A stretch of DNA of 64,000 nt from Caenorhabditis elegans (GCF_000002985.6 NC_003279.8:13640001-13704000), one strand, 5' to 3'. Shown: positions 35,793 to 47,571, counted from the stretch's first letter. Notes: generated from the letters alone by a model not told the origin. Made by a program: numbers and translations.

Positions 35793-37792
35793 CTAGCTTG
35801 TAGTAAAGCGGCAACGCACCTTTGACATCATCCGCATAGTTTGGTATTCTTCCAATGCGTCTCGTCTGGCCACTTCGATCACAAGTTCGCAGTTAGTTTC
35901 AACAACTATATTTAGGATTCTGTAGAAAAAAATACCGTTTTTTGTTTGAAGTCTGAACTCTGATTTGATGTTTATTTGTGTGTGAAAAAGAAGAAAATGG
36001 CTTTAAAATTAGGGTGGTTGAACGGAAATTATGGAAAATCGGAACATTTAAAAGACAGCCTAAAAGGCTCACTTGGTCTTTTTCATAACTTTAAAAAATT
36101 AAACTTAAACAGATTTGTATACAAATACGTGAGTTGCTATATGGGTACGACTGGCCGGAATTGAGAATTAGGAATCCCTCCGAAAAATGAAATTGGATTT
36201 ATTTGAAAGTTCAAATAAACGCTCACAAACTCTCATTGTTCATAAAAAATAGACTTACTCTGTGTTCTTAGTGTTTGCAACAACATTCCTTCGAATACGA
36301 ATTTCCTTCCATTTCTCACGATATTGACAAACAGTAACATATTCAAAGTATTGAAAGAGCTCACTCATATCAATCCAAAAAGTTCCAAATTCCGAAAATC
36401 CCAAGTCCACCGCACACCAATCTTCACGTATTTCTGAAATACTACCCAATTCAGTTTTGATAAGTTCCCAATGAAGACTTGCCTTTATAACTGGGTAAAT
36501 GACCCCATCTTCTAACGCTCTTAGGTTTACCAAACGGTCCAGAACCCGCAAGTAAGATTAGGCGGTGGCCCATGTATACTTGAGCATCCAAAACAGAATA
36601 CTCATGACAATCACGAATACCATATTCTTCGAGAAGTTGTTTTTTTTCAGATTCTTCTTCAATTGTTGGTGTGCTAACCGTCAGGATAAACTTGGAGTTT
36701 CTGAAAAAAAATTACGTTAATAACAATATAGTGATTATACAGACTCTTTTTTTAAATTTTTTTTTTGGGAAAACGACAAAAAATGGAAGAGTAGTTATAA
36801 TTGATATCAAAAGGAAAAAATATAAATGTTCCACTTTTGTAAAGAAGTAGTTCAAGCAGAATGTATTAAATAAAAATGTTCCAAAAGGGTATTTTTGTCT
36901 GAAAAGCGTAAAAATAGGTTATTTCGGATTATACAATTTTAACCTCTGCCGTATGATAAACCTTTCCTTCAACAGATAATTTATAATACCTACCGATTTT
37001 CCTGAATAAACTCCCACACACGATTTTCATCATTATTGAATTTCTCCATAAAGACCGAAAATGTCATAGCACCTGTTAAAAAAATACAAGAATGTTACCC
37101 TAATACACATGCGAATCACCTGTTAGCTGTTGAAGCGCTATGCCTGCAACACCGCCACTTAGTTTCTCATAGCTTTTTCGAATTTTAGCAAATCCTTTTT
37201 CAATGAATGCAACCCATATTTGTTTCTTCACCATATATGCATATCTTTCAAATGAATTCGATTTCTGTGGCAAATGAAAGTCGATTTTCAATACTTTCCA
37301 TTCTCCATTAATCAAAAGCCTGAAAAACTATCACTTATTTGAAGAAATTATGATTAAAACTAACCTAATCTGAACAATACCATGACTCATTGTGTACCAT
37401 CTCTTCGGAATTATCTCGATATTAAGAAAAACAGACAGTTTTTGAGAAATTTTAAAGCTCTTTTTTTACCCTGAACATACGAAATTCTTTCCGTTTTCCT
37501 GAAACTTCACAGGCAAAGAAGGTAAGAAAAATTATGGTTTTTGGTGAAAGAACGGTCCAAAGCGACTAGCTAATTTAAATATTTACACAGCATTCAAGCA
37601 GTATTTCAAATAAAAACCATATCCGCCAACCCAAATTGCTCTTGTTGATCCTTACAGATTACCCGTCCCGACCGGCAGAACTGTAATTGTCGTTTAGCAA
37701 TGAACTCACTTCAATGATTTCGCCAGCTTATCACATTCTCTATCACTTTCCATAAAAACAGCTTCTTTGGTGGGAAGCGGTGTGTACGACAT
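35793..37792 (-). CDS. Calpain-like protein lacking a complete catalytic triad
   Basis: Related to the calpain cysteine protease core and the following C2-like domain. The well-supported exons are 37319-37120, 37072-36994, 36700-36531, 36490-36259 (after a 40-nt intron) and 35919-35793. A piece ending at 37365 precedes them, and a probable first exon is 37792-37710 (MSYTPLPTKEAVFMESDREC). The match runs GIVQIRLLINGEWKVLKIDF, EKGFAKIRKSYEKLSGG and FWIDMSELFQYFEYVTVC. The catalytic His is present in DCHEYSV. The Asn motif RNPWG reads GSGPF. No clear GDCWFL cysteine box is found upstream, only a weak echo (ICKDQQEQFGLADMV) near 37630. It is probably non-proteolytic or decaying. The exons between 37430 and 37700 are unresolved. 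Confidence 0.7.
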
Positions 37793-37963
37793 TGTCGAGA
37801 AATAATTAAAATAATCCAAAATAATTGAATCATCATTTGTTTTGTTGGAATAATACGTTTATATAGATCACGTTTTTTTTTTAAATTTTGCATTTGTTTT
37901 TTCAAAACGAAAATACTTTTTGTAGAAGTATCATATGAAAAAAATATTTATTCAACAACAAGA

Positions 37964-39362
37964 TCATAGGATAGCCTTTTGGCTATTGGAGCAACTCATG
38001 CATTCAATTTCTACATTCCTAATGATGGCTTGAACAAACAATCCCTGACTGCTCAATCAGATGATGGTTCCATGGAAGTTCTTGAAGAGTGGGGTCGTCA
38101 ATTTAATTCAATAGTCAATACACGGCGTGTAAATTGGTACCTCTGGCCTAGAAAAAAGCTTGAAAAACAAATGTACGCAATTATGAAAATGCGCGTGGTG
38201 TTTGCGGACTTGACTACCGTAGTCCACATAAATTTTAGCAGTTAATACTTCCCGGTTTCGTTTTACATGATAATATCGTTAAATTTAAGCAAAAAATGCA
38301 TTAGTTTCATGAAAAAATAAGAGAAACACTAAAATTATATGAAATTCAAATACAAACAATATGAACTACGCATTGAACGAAACAAAGCAGTTTGAAGCTG
38401 CATTAAGGAACGGCGCTTTTAAGTGTAAACTTGTGACGGTGGGTATACATTTTTTGTACTTAAATTGTTCAAAAACCTTCATTTAGTCAATTGGTGAAGT
38501 TTCAAAAACTTTGTGAATCTAGTTTTTGAAAAAATTTAAAATTTGTGGCAATTTCACCGATTTTTCGTGAATTTCCGAGCTAAAATGGAAAAATTCAATG
38601 TGAACTTGTGACGGTGGGTATGAATTTTTTGCTCACAATTTGATTATAACAGTCTACTGAGTAAACTGGTGAAATTTTAGAAAATTTGTGGATCTAGTTT
38701 TTGAAAAAAATTCAAAAATGTGCAAGTTTTGACGCATTTTCCTAATAATTACCTAATAAATCGAATTTCCACATTTATTTAGGAAAATAATCGTTTTTTA
38801 TGTGATTTATTCGTTTAAAAAACAATTTTTTGTATATTTTTGTAGTTTTGATCCATTATAATGTCTTATTAATCGATTTTCAATGACATTAAAAATTTAA
38901 ATTCAAATTTCGCGCGCTTTGCCGCGACCATGGCCTAGGATTCTCACTTTTCACTTTTCTCTAGGCCAGATGTACCAATTTACACGCCGATTGCAATGCT
39001 AAAGGAAAATGTAGTGATGAAGCTTTCAGTTTCTATGCGGACACTTTTACGGCTAACTTTTGTGGAACACGTATGAATAAAAGTATGCCTGAAGAGATAT
39101 CATAAACTAAAAATCATTATCGTTTATTCCAGAAGAAATGCAAAGCAACTGTGGCTCAAAGACTGCAACGAAGAATGGAGAACTGTGGCCCACTTCTTGG
39201 ATGATCTTAAATACATTATCCAAATTCACAAGTCCCGATGATATTGCAGTGCTCTACGTTGGAAGAAAGAACATGAAAAATTTAATATTTGAAGTGAAAT
39301 TTTATCGTGAAAGTGGAGTAACTTGGAAAATGACAGCGATGAGTGCGGAGGACTGTTCTTAA
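37964..39362 (+). pseudogene. Small NTF2-like-type gene split by a mobile element
   Basis: The left part (about 37964-38124) reads SLLAIGATHAFNFYIPNDG and on to EEWGRQFNSIVNTR. It looks like the end of a signal peptide and a first helix, but no in-frame start is visible and a stop lies just upstream. The right part (38990-39082) reads CNAKGKCSDEAFSFYADTF. It splices in phase to 39133-39362 (MQSNCGSKTATKNGELW ... FEVKFYRESGVTWKMTAMSA). The layout of helices followed by strands ending in a Cys resembles nematode secreted NTF2-like proteins; this is a weak inference. An 865-bp element sits between the parts, so the gene is probably dead unless the element is spliced out. Confidence 0.5.
38125..38989. 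mobile_element. 865-bp element with 30-bp inverted ends
   Basis: The left end CGGCGTGTAAATTGGTACC then TCTGGCCTAGAAAA is matched in inverted form at 38957-38989. Inside, AACTTGTGACGGTGGGTAT occurs twice (38427 and 38610), as part of a tandem repeat of about 180 bp. No transposase is seen. It interrupts coding sequence on the plus strand. Confidence 0.8.
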
Positions 39363-39543
39363 ATTTAATAAAATATCTTGAAAGCATTATTGCACAATGA
39401 GCCATGAATATGTCTGTTACTAATAATTCCATTTTGGGGTTCATTAATCTACACCAAAAAGGTAAATAGCTCTCTTGTACAAAACCCTCTACTGTTACCT
39501 CCAATTTAAACTCAAGAATTGTTTATTTAGAATAAAACCTCAT

Positions 39544-41366
39544 TTATTGACAAAAACCGTCAGTTTTCATAGATTTTAGACTACAAACTACACTTTTAAA
39601 GTCCTGAGTCGCCTCCCAGCTTCGAACTCCGTTGATCTGGATCCAAGGAAGCGTCTGAAAAAAAAAGTGTCGACGTGCCTGCCTACTGCCTAGGCAGGTA
39701 AACCTACTATTGTATCATTATGAGGAAATGGTTCATAGAGGAGAAGTTGCTCGCCTTCGGAGGTTTCAGAGCAGTTTTTAATCCTGAAAGAACGTATTTG
39801 GTAGGCAGAATTAGGTAAACAAGTAGGCATGCAGGCAGGTAGGCGGCCACAAAAAGGCAAGTAGGCAGGTAGAATGAATAGACAGAATTAGGTAAAGACG
39901 GAAAAAGGCACATATAGGCACGTAGGAAGTCAGGCATAAGTAGGGAGAAGACAATATACATAGAAAATGGCATAGGTAGACCAGTATGTAATTATGAAGG
40001 AATACGAAAGTAGGTACGTTGGTAGGCATGTAGGCAGAAACAAAAATAGACACGTAGGTAGGCAGGCGTAGGTAAAATTGTAAGCAGAAATATCTAGACA
40101 CTTATGCAGTCATGAATAGTTACGCATTTAAGTCAGTAGGCAAATATAGGCTAGACATAAGCATGCAGGTAGGCTAATGTAGGTAGACTCGTAGGCGGTG
40201 TAAGTAAGTAGGTGCCAGGTATGTCGGCAGTCAGGAATAAGTAGGCCGGAAGGCAAAGGTAGCCAGGCAGCTGACAGTCACAAATAAAAATGTAAGCTAG
40301 TTATACGCATATAGGTAGGTGCGAATGCTACATAGTATGCAGAAACTAGCAAGCAGTCGTAGGCAAACACGTAGGTAGGTAGGCATCGGTAGGCAGGCAT
40401 GCTAAGGTAAGTTATTACAAAGTTTGCAAATTCCTTGGTTGGAGACAATCCAGAGCCTTTCCAAACCATTGCTTTCCCTGAATACACTCCAAAACCGCGA
40501 GAATCTCGAAATCCGTAACATTTCTCGAGTATTTTTTTGTACAACACTGAAGCTTGTTCAGTTGACACTCCAACCATCCATTTTCACACGTGGCCCTGTA
40601 AATATGTACTTTTGAGAAGGCTAAACGGGGGGGGGGGGGGGGTTTATTTAAATATATTTTCAGAATTTGGACCATATTCAAAAAGGCATTCATTGAGAAA
40701 ATATAGAATCAAAAAATTGCAAGCTAAAAACCACAAACTACAAACTACAAACTACAACATAACTACATTTTCAGACTCATTCACATCAAATTTGAATTTA
40801 ACATACCGTATTTCCTCTATTAGTCTGGCACCCGTCTATGTAATTTTGAAACGTTATATCTTGATTCATTTTAAAGATATCAATATATTATCAATTACGA
40901 AATGATAGAAAAAGAACTAACAAATATATTATTAGTTGACAATTTTTGAATACGACAAACGGTAACTGAGATATAAGCTGTCAAAGTTGAATAATGAGGT
41001 ACAATACTAATAGAGGAAAATGTAGTGCACCTATATTATCTCGTAAAAGCTCTAAAAATGCTCTAAAAATGCTCCAAAAGTGCCCAAAATAACTCACACA
41101 GCTGTTCCATTACCCTTTTTCTGTCCAATCGACAAAGGATGATAGACCATCTTCAAGTTCTTCGGACCCTTCTTCGCCGTTAAATTCCCCAAAAACGGCG
41201 CCAGCTGAGTTCTGAACCATTTTGTTGTAAGAGCACACTTTGCGAATCCAGTGATATCAATAATATCTACATGGATTTGCTGAACAGGTGTGAATATTGT
41301 TATAATTAGGATGACGGAGTAGATCATAACCATTGTCACGAAAATTGACTGTTTGGCGGGTTTCAT
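39544..41366 (-). CDS. GILT-family (lysosomal thiol reductase-like) protein
   Basis: Relative of gamma-interferon-inducible lysosomal thiol reductase, a secreted or lysosomal disulfide reductase. Four exons, 41366-41098, 40595-40419, 39783-39708 and 39654-39544, give 210 residues with matching phases. Residues 7-25 are a hydrophobic signal or anchor. The family signature CQHGX2ECX2NX4C appears as CENGWLECQLNKLQCC. The C-terminal LPWIQINGVRSWEA matches the usual VPWxxVNG block. The active-site pair CXXC is reduced to C44-A-L-T47, so classical thiol reductase activity is doubtful. Intron 3 holds a TAGGCA minisatellite and intron 1 a MITE and a G homopolymer. I recall that C. elegans has neighbouring GILT genes in this region. 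Confidence 0.85.
39685..40410. repeat. TAGGCA/GTAGGCAG minisatellite in GILT intron 3
   Basis: Irregular repeats of TAGGCAGGTAGGCA-like sequence fill nearly the whole 635-bp intron. The unit drifts (GTAGGCATG, ACGTAGGTAGG) and has no fixed period. It resembles but is not the nematode telomere repeat TTAGGC. Open frames across it are artefacts. Confidence 0.8.
40804..41025. mobile_element. 222-bp MITE-like element in GILT intron 1
   Basis: The left end TACCGTATTTCCTCTATTAG and the right end CTAATAGAGGAAAATGTA are imperfect inverted copies. A half copy (ATACCGTATATTCCCTATCA) lies near 41645, next to a C run. A G homopolymer of about 17 lies at 40627-40643, just before it. Confidence 0.6.
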
Positions 41367-42106
41367 GGTGGTTGAGAGGAGTTTGAAGGAGGGGAAACTG
41401 GGAAGGGATAGTTTTCTCAGGTTTTATGTTATCATCGATACTTGTACATATACACATACTTTGTAGTTCGTAGTGTGTTGTACTTCGGAGGTTTAATAAA
41501 GGTTTAATTAATGTTTAATGTTGTTTAATGAAACATTGAGTATGTAGATGAAGATCTGTGTAACTGGCGGTGTTTATATTTTCCTAGTGTGATTTTTTAG
41601 CAATGCCTGGCAAAATGACCGATTTTCCTTTTGTGAAAAACTATATACCGTATATTCCCTATCAGTATGCCCCCCCCCCCCCCCATCAATCGATTTTGTC
41701 GGTTTATATTTCAGCGGTTTGAGAAGATTTTTTGTTACCTTAAAAAACCATAGCATAACAATAGATTTGAAAAAAAATATTGTCGTTTGAATTGTTGTAA
41801 TACGATCAAAGACAATAAAGATATTAATGAAAATTCATTTGAATGATAATTGATCAAATTCTTAATTCTGCACAAGTTGATTAATTGCTGCAGTTTCCTT
41901 AGATGTTTGAACTATTGATTTCGTACGCGATTCCGTACCCTTCTTCCTAAATTCCTAAACCATTGCTCAACTGCACTTTGATCCCATTCAGTTGACAAAG
42001 TGCATTCCTTCCAATCCAATCAACCATGTTGTTTCTCCCCTATTCCTCTTCACTTCTTTACCATCTCTCCTTCCATTTGGTTTACTCCGCCCACCTCCTC
42101 TAGGAG

Positions 42107-42300
42107 TATAAAAGCTCCCCCGTCCAAGAGGACGGTACAGTTATCGTCAAATCAATTCTTCCCCAACTCTTCAATTCTTCACCATCTCTTCTCTTGTTCA
42201 CTCTTCAATTCTTCCCCATTCCCATATTCCATTGTATCTGTTATTCCTCGAATAAAGTAACTCTGAGCTAATCTCAGAGGTTAGAAACCCCACTGTCCAT
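42107..42300 (+). promoter_or_regulatory. TATA box to poly(A) signal module, possibly a solo LTR
   Basis: TATAAAAG at 42107-42114 is followed by pyrimidine-rich non-coding sequence and AATAAA at 42251-42256. Right after it is a CTCTGAG/CTCAGAG hairpin at 42262-42280. A promoter and a poly(A) signal about 140 bp apart with no gene between them is the layout of a retrotransposon LTR. I cannot define TG/CA ends or a target-site duplication. An unannotated short transcript is the alternative. Confidence 0.35.
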
Positions 42301-42421
42301 CTGCACATATTATTTAGATTTCCTTCCTGATTTTATTTCCTATGTGGTTATGATAATTAATACATTATTTGCATATTCAATTTTCTAATGGAATATCTCC
42401 GATTGCTTATCATTCTGCACA

Positions 42422-44340
42422 ATGGTGCTTCTATCACTGCTCGTATTCATATTTTCAATAGCTATTTCCTTTTCCGATGGTTGTGTGACAATCGGAAGTT
42501 TTGAGCCACGTCGTGAGTTTCTTTACTAATGGGGTTATTCGAGTAGTGTCGTGAAATTAAAAAGTGTATTTCAATACACTTTTTGCCTTATTCAAGTATC
42601 TTCTATAACATGTATTTCAATACAGTTTGTGACGTAATTTCGCGACATTTCTCGACATTATGCGACAACCAGAAAGCGGACAACTGAATGAAAAACAGAG
42701 AGAAAGGTGCCCCCGCAGGGTGAAAATCCACACAATTTGCCGTCGCAGAAGAACAATTCTGATAAAACCACTGTGGAAAAATGTCGAGAAATGTCACTAC
42801 TTGAATAATTCCATAAGGAAACTTTTTTCACGGAATGCTGTGAAGCTGCCTAGCCTTACTAATCTTACACGACTGACCCGAATACAGCAAAGTTTCAGCG
42901 GCATGTCAATGCTCGTCCCGCGAATTGTCCGTAAATGACCTTTATTATGATTTGGAAAGACATCCATTCGCGAAGACTGCGATATCTTTCGCAAATGACC
43001 GGGCTTTATGGGCAGGTGGTTTCGGAGACTGCTGGCAGTCACTGAGTTGTAAAACCGAGTACAACAATCACACCATTGTTATTTTTGACCCAACAACTGC
43101 AATAATGGTTTGACTAGTTGAGTGATGTACATTTTATTAGTATTCCAGACATCATCCGCCAGTATTAATGCAACATGTGATCCTTACAGTCAGACATGGG
43201 ACATTGTTGGCAGTGGGCTCAGAGCTCGACGGCTTTGGGCAATGTGTGTTAATTTTGGTATGTGATAATTGATCTGCCGCACACATAAAAACTTGAACGT
43301 TTAGATTTTCCGGTCTTCACAACGCGAGCGTCCCCGGGTAAATTTTCACTTGAAAGTTAAACAATGTAACCTTAGATAATATAACTATAACAAGGCAATA
43401 ATTTATTTAGAGCTAGATTTTTTTTGGGATTAACACAATTTATTTCTACATAAGGGTTACAAGTCTTGATAAGAAAAAAGATAATATAAAGGTTTAAAGC
43501 ATAGTCTTAATTTCTACTACACCACATTTAAAAATCAATATCTTCAGCAGCTGACTGCGATTGTGCTAATTACCTGACAACACCTTCCGATGTAAGAGAA
43601 CACACTATTCATTACAAGGACTATCATCGCCTGATTGCACATTCAAATGTGACAAATATTACAAGAACACAGTCATATAATGGATGCGTGAGAAGACATG
43701 ACTGTAATATCGAAGATGGGAAGACCCTTCTTCTGTTCCATAATGATCAAGTTTACCAGGTATTGAGAATCTACTGAACACATTGAATTATAGAATTTCA
43801 GTCTTCTTCCGGCGATTTCCAGTTTGAATGTCCTGACTACACTTGGAGTGTTTCTGAGAACTGGGTGCCTGCATACCAGCTATTCTATCTCATGGCAGTT
43901 TGTGTTCAAGATTGTAAGTATTTAGAAATCTTAAAGAGTACATGATATTGACCACTTTCAGTGAAAGAAAATTTAGAATCTCCTGCACCGACCACCTGCC
44001 AATGTGAACACTTTTGGTCGGATACTGCTAGCATTGAAGGATGGTCAGTGTTAAACTTGTATTTTTATTCGGAAGTTAGTGAGAATCAGTGCTCTTGGAG
44101 AGTATCTTGTGTTGAATTAAAATATAATGTAAACTCAACTGCACAGCTAGAAATTGACGGGGAATTTTATGTGGTATATCTTTGACCCAAGAGATTTTCT
44201 ATAACCTTATACATATTTAGAAGGATGAATTCCAATTGGAATGTGATATTGGTTCAAACACATGGAAGAGTGTTACTTATTCTGATGGAAGTGCCAGCAA
44301 TGTTGATCAAGTTGGATTTGCCTGTATTAATAAGAAATAA
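42422..44340 (+). CDS. Secreted Cys-rich protein with three tandem domains
   Basis: Seven exons, 42422-42512, 42899-43107, 43149-43257, 43548-43759, 43802-43913, 43962-44173 and 44221-44340, give 354 residues in frame. Exon 1 encodes a signal peptide (MVLLSLLVFIFSIAISFSDG). The remaining six exons are three pairs of about 209-212 plus 109-120 nt, all with phase 1 at the pair ends and phase 0 inside. Each pair encodes a domain with a CxC near its start (ACQCSS, DCDCAN, TCQCEH), a central Cys, and a C..(5)..W block in the second exon (CDPYSQTWDIV, CPDYTWSVS, CDIGSNTWKSV). No named family is recognised. It is probably an extracellular nematode-specific protein. A MITE fills much of intron 1. Confidence 0.75.
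42528..42814. mobile_element. 287-bp MITE in intron 1 of the Cys-rich gene
   Basis: The left end AATGGGGTTATTCGAGTAGT and the right end ACTACTTGAATAATTCCAT are inverted copies. Both match the ends of the 121-bp element at 23040-23160, so this is a longer member of the same family. It also shares the TGTGACGTAATTT block. Confidence 0.75.
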
Positions 44341-44891
44341 TTCTAATTTCCTTTTGCATTCATTTACATATAAAACGTTTTTTATCATGCAAGAACTACA
44401 TTTAAAAACTATGCTATGTAACCTCTAAATAAAAAGGTACAGTTTGTGCACATGTACATATGTATATGTACATGTATTTATATATATTCATAACATATAT
44501 CCACAATTATTGTTTATTGAATGAAAAATAGATGATTAACTCAAACAGAAAAAAAATGTGCATGCATTTTGTTCAGATATTGCCCAAATTTTTATACATG
44601 TTCGCTCGATTCTAGGACACCATGGTTGAAATAAAAATGAAGGTTCAACACATCAGGGGAGATTGCTTTATATGAACAATGATCGCAAATGTATAGCCCT
44701 CTGCAAAATAAAATAGTTAGGGAAACGTTTGAAAACAAGTGATTATAATACCCTCCAGTTTCAAATTTAATTCAAATTAATTCATAACTATTTTAGGCCA
44801 ATCACACCAGGAAAATTTTACGAAAAATGACTGAAAATCAATTTTCACTTATTTTTCATGTTTATCAAGATAGGAAAAAATTAATAACCTA

Positions 44892-45266
44892 AGTGTGGGA
44901 TCGAACCCCGGTCGTGTGACTGGAAGAACTGGGAAATCGCACTGCGCCATTCGTGCAAAAATTCAAAATTTTCCGTCATTTGTTTCAGAGTTTGCCCTTA
45001 AAATTTTTCCTTTTCCAAGTGTATGCATATAAAAAGAAACTCCTGTGTGAATGTAAAATTTCACTTTTATTTTCTCAAATGACAAAAAATCTTTAAATAT
45101 TCTGATTTTATAGAATTGTGAAAACTCATCTGGAAATCGCTGAAAATCGAATTCAATGAGAATCCCAGAATAATCAAGGCTAGAAAAAAATATTTACCGC
45201 TTCTAGGAATCGAACCCAGGTCGTGTGATTGATAGACCTGGAAAATCCCACTGCGCCATTCGTGCA
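44892..45266 (-). repeat. tRNA-like elements 1-2
   Basis: Two copies, 44892-44956 and 45198-45266, read on the minus strand. Each has an A box like TGGCGCAGTGSGA, the block CCAATCACACGACC and a B box GGTTCGANTCC. They are about 306 bp apart, twice the array period. From 44341 to 44891 I see nothing else of note except a TATATGTACATG-rich patch. Confidence 0.85.
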
Positions 45267-45370
45267 TTTTCTCCGAAAATAGTCGAAAATCAATTTTTTT
45301 TTCATCAAAAATAAATTTATGATATTAAAAAAAAGATATGACAATCAGAGAACATTAAAAAAATAATAAT

Positions 45371-47571
45371 TTAATCTAAAGTAACAACTTCCACACTTTT
45401 CACAACGACCTCCGGCTTCTCCTTTCTTGGCAAATTGCCAATTCCATACTTTTTCAGGTTTTCAGGTATCGCGAATTCAACTTTCGGACTTTTATGTGAT
45501 TTCATGAATTGTTTAACAGCTTCTTTCCTACTCGAACTTTTCCCAAATGTCGCATTCATCCGACTCGTCGCACTTTTTCCCGTACTCTCGTCCTTGTTGA
45601 ATACAATTGCTACGTTTCCTTTATTTTGATGGAATAATCCGTTTGTGAGCACAAAAAGCAATTCCTCGTGTGATAGGTCCCTGTGTGCTGGAATAAAAAT
45701 TTGTGAAAAAAATAGTTTCCTATTTTTCATCAATAACTAGTTGTTGTTATCCTAAAACTAAAAAAAAAAAGTTCAATTCTAAATCATTAATTTTCAGCAA
45801 GTTCCAGCAATTTCCATAAATTTTCAAAAAAAAGTCCAAATGGCTCAGTGCGATTTTCCAGAACTACCAATCACACGTCCGGGGTTCGAATCCCCACTGT
45901 GAAAACTTTCTTTCTCAAGCTGTAATTGACATGAACTATCGTTAAAATTTGATTTTCAGTAATTTCAGCTGACTTTTTAAAATTCTGTTCGAATGGCTCA
46001 GTGCGATTTCCTAGAACTACCAATCACACGACCGGGGTTCGAGCCCCCACTGTGGAAATGTTCTTTTTCTAGCTATAATTCACATTAAGTACTATTAAAA
46101 ATTTAACTCTCAGCAATTTCCAGCCATTTTCAAAAATTTGCACAATTGGCGCAGTGCGGTTTTCCAGTTATACAAATCAAACGTCCGGGGTTCGAGTCCC
46201 CACTGTGCCATATCCTTTTTGCAACTTCATTAAATTAAGTGCTAATAAATTTTCTATATAGCTTTGAAGAATTAAACGAATTTCGAGTTAAAAAAAAAAA
46301 ATTTTTGAAAATTATTCTTGCAAAACTATACCCTTTTCCTATTTTCCAATTCACATTTTCCTCAATGTTTGCAATTTACGAATGTCTGTCTCCCTCTAAC
46401 CCACATAAATTGCACATTTCATTTCTCATTTTGAAATGAAGCCCAAAATGAAAAATTGAACTTTTTTGGAAATCTTCAATTAAAAAAAAAACAAATTTTA
46501 GAGTAAATTCTGCGTTCAAAAACAGTTTGCTAGCATAAAAACGACTTGCACAAATTTTTCGTCGCAGTGGGGACTCGAACCCCGGTCGTGTGATTGGTAG
46601 ATCTGGAAAATCGCACTGAGCCATTTGGGATAATTGCTGAAAATCGGTAAAAATGAAATTTTAATAATATCCAAGGTTAATCTCACAGATAAAAAAAATT
46701 AGCCACAATGGGGACTCGAACCCCGGACGTGTGATTGGTAGACCTGGAAAATCGCACTGCGCCATTCGTGCATTTCCACTAAAAATGCCGAAAATCGATT
46801 TTTTTTTTCTTTTCCAAATCATTTTTCCGACTCATTAAAGTTTATATATCTATGTCTATGTACCCCCTCCTACCCACCATCAACACACTGGTCAGGTGTC
46901 TAACAGATGAGGGGATGGCTCAGTGTAATGTGCACATATCGGCTCTTTTTTCTGCGACCCATTGGGTACCATTCTGTATCCCTCTCGGTCCAACAGATGT
47001 AGAGAGGAACATGAGAACACGCAATTTTTTGAGAATTTGACGAAAAAAAAAAAAAACTTTTTTTTTTGGGAAATTTTTGGCATTTTCCACTTTTCCGGGA
47101 AATTTTCAGCTACTGGCAATAGAATTTTCAGACTCAGCACCCTTCAATTAGTCTAATTACACTTTGGAAAAAATTTTGCCACAATGGGAAGTCGAACCCC
47201 GGTCTTGTGATTGGCAGCCCTGGAAAATCGCACTGCGCCATTCGCACATTTTTTTTCTGAAAATCGTCCAAAATCAAAATTTCAAAATGCTATTCTACTT
47301 ATTTTTAGTTTCTAATCACAATAAGCTTACCATCAACTCTGTGCAACCACTCAAACATGCATAAATTCTCCAAAATCGTCGGCAGCTTCTTCCTCCGCTC
47401 CCGTTGCAGCGCTTTTCGCCGTTTTTCCAGCCGAATTGTTTGACAAAACGGGCGGTACTGTACATGGGCGTACGGAGTGCAGTCCACTTCTGTGTCCGTA
47501 TTCCTTACAGGTGGAAGTGGGGCCCGGCGGAACATTGTTAGATTTGGTGCTGTATTTACTGTAGATGACAT
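45371..47571 (-). CDS. Uncharacterised basic protein, 185 residues
   Basis: Two exons, 47571-47331 and 45687-45371, join in phase. Exon 1 starts MSSTVNTAPNLTMFRRAPLP and includes a strongly basic stretch (LEKRRKALQRERRKKLP) followed by ILENLCMFEWLHRV. Exon 2 reads HRDLSHEELLFVLTNGLFHQ, a Lys/Ser-rich middle and the C-terminus KPEVVVKSVEVVTLD. No signal peptide or membrane helix is seen, and the basic run could be a nuclear signal. I do not recognise the family. The 1.6-kb intron carries tRNA-like elements 3 to 8 in both orientations. Confidence 0.65.
45834..46210 (+). repeat. tRNA-like elements 3-5
   Basis: Copies at 45834-45902, 45987-46055 and 46139-46210 on the plus strand, spaced 152-153 bp. 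Each has the A box (TGGCTCAGTGCGA or TGGCGCAGTGCGG) and B box GGTTCGARTCC, or GGTTCGAGCCC in copy 4. They lie in the intron of the 185-residue gene, opposite to its sense. Confidence 0.85.
46562..47248 (-). repeat. tRNA-like elements 6-8
   Basis: Copies at 46562-46630, 46702-46771 (140 bp apart) and 47178-47248 on the minus strand. Copy 7 is followed on its own strand by a run of eight T and copy 8 by six T, which are typical Pol III stops. B boxes are intact. Confidence 0.85.

Noticed and set aside
36255..36551. A frameshift in the calpain-like gene
   Set aside because: The apparent break is explained by a 40-nt intron at 36491-36530 with GTAAAC and CCCAG ends that restores the phase.
39685..40410. 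Interstitial telomere sequence
   Set aside because: The nematode telomere unit is TTAGGC in perfect tandem. Here the words are TAGGCAGG/GTAGGCA with irregular spacing.
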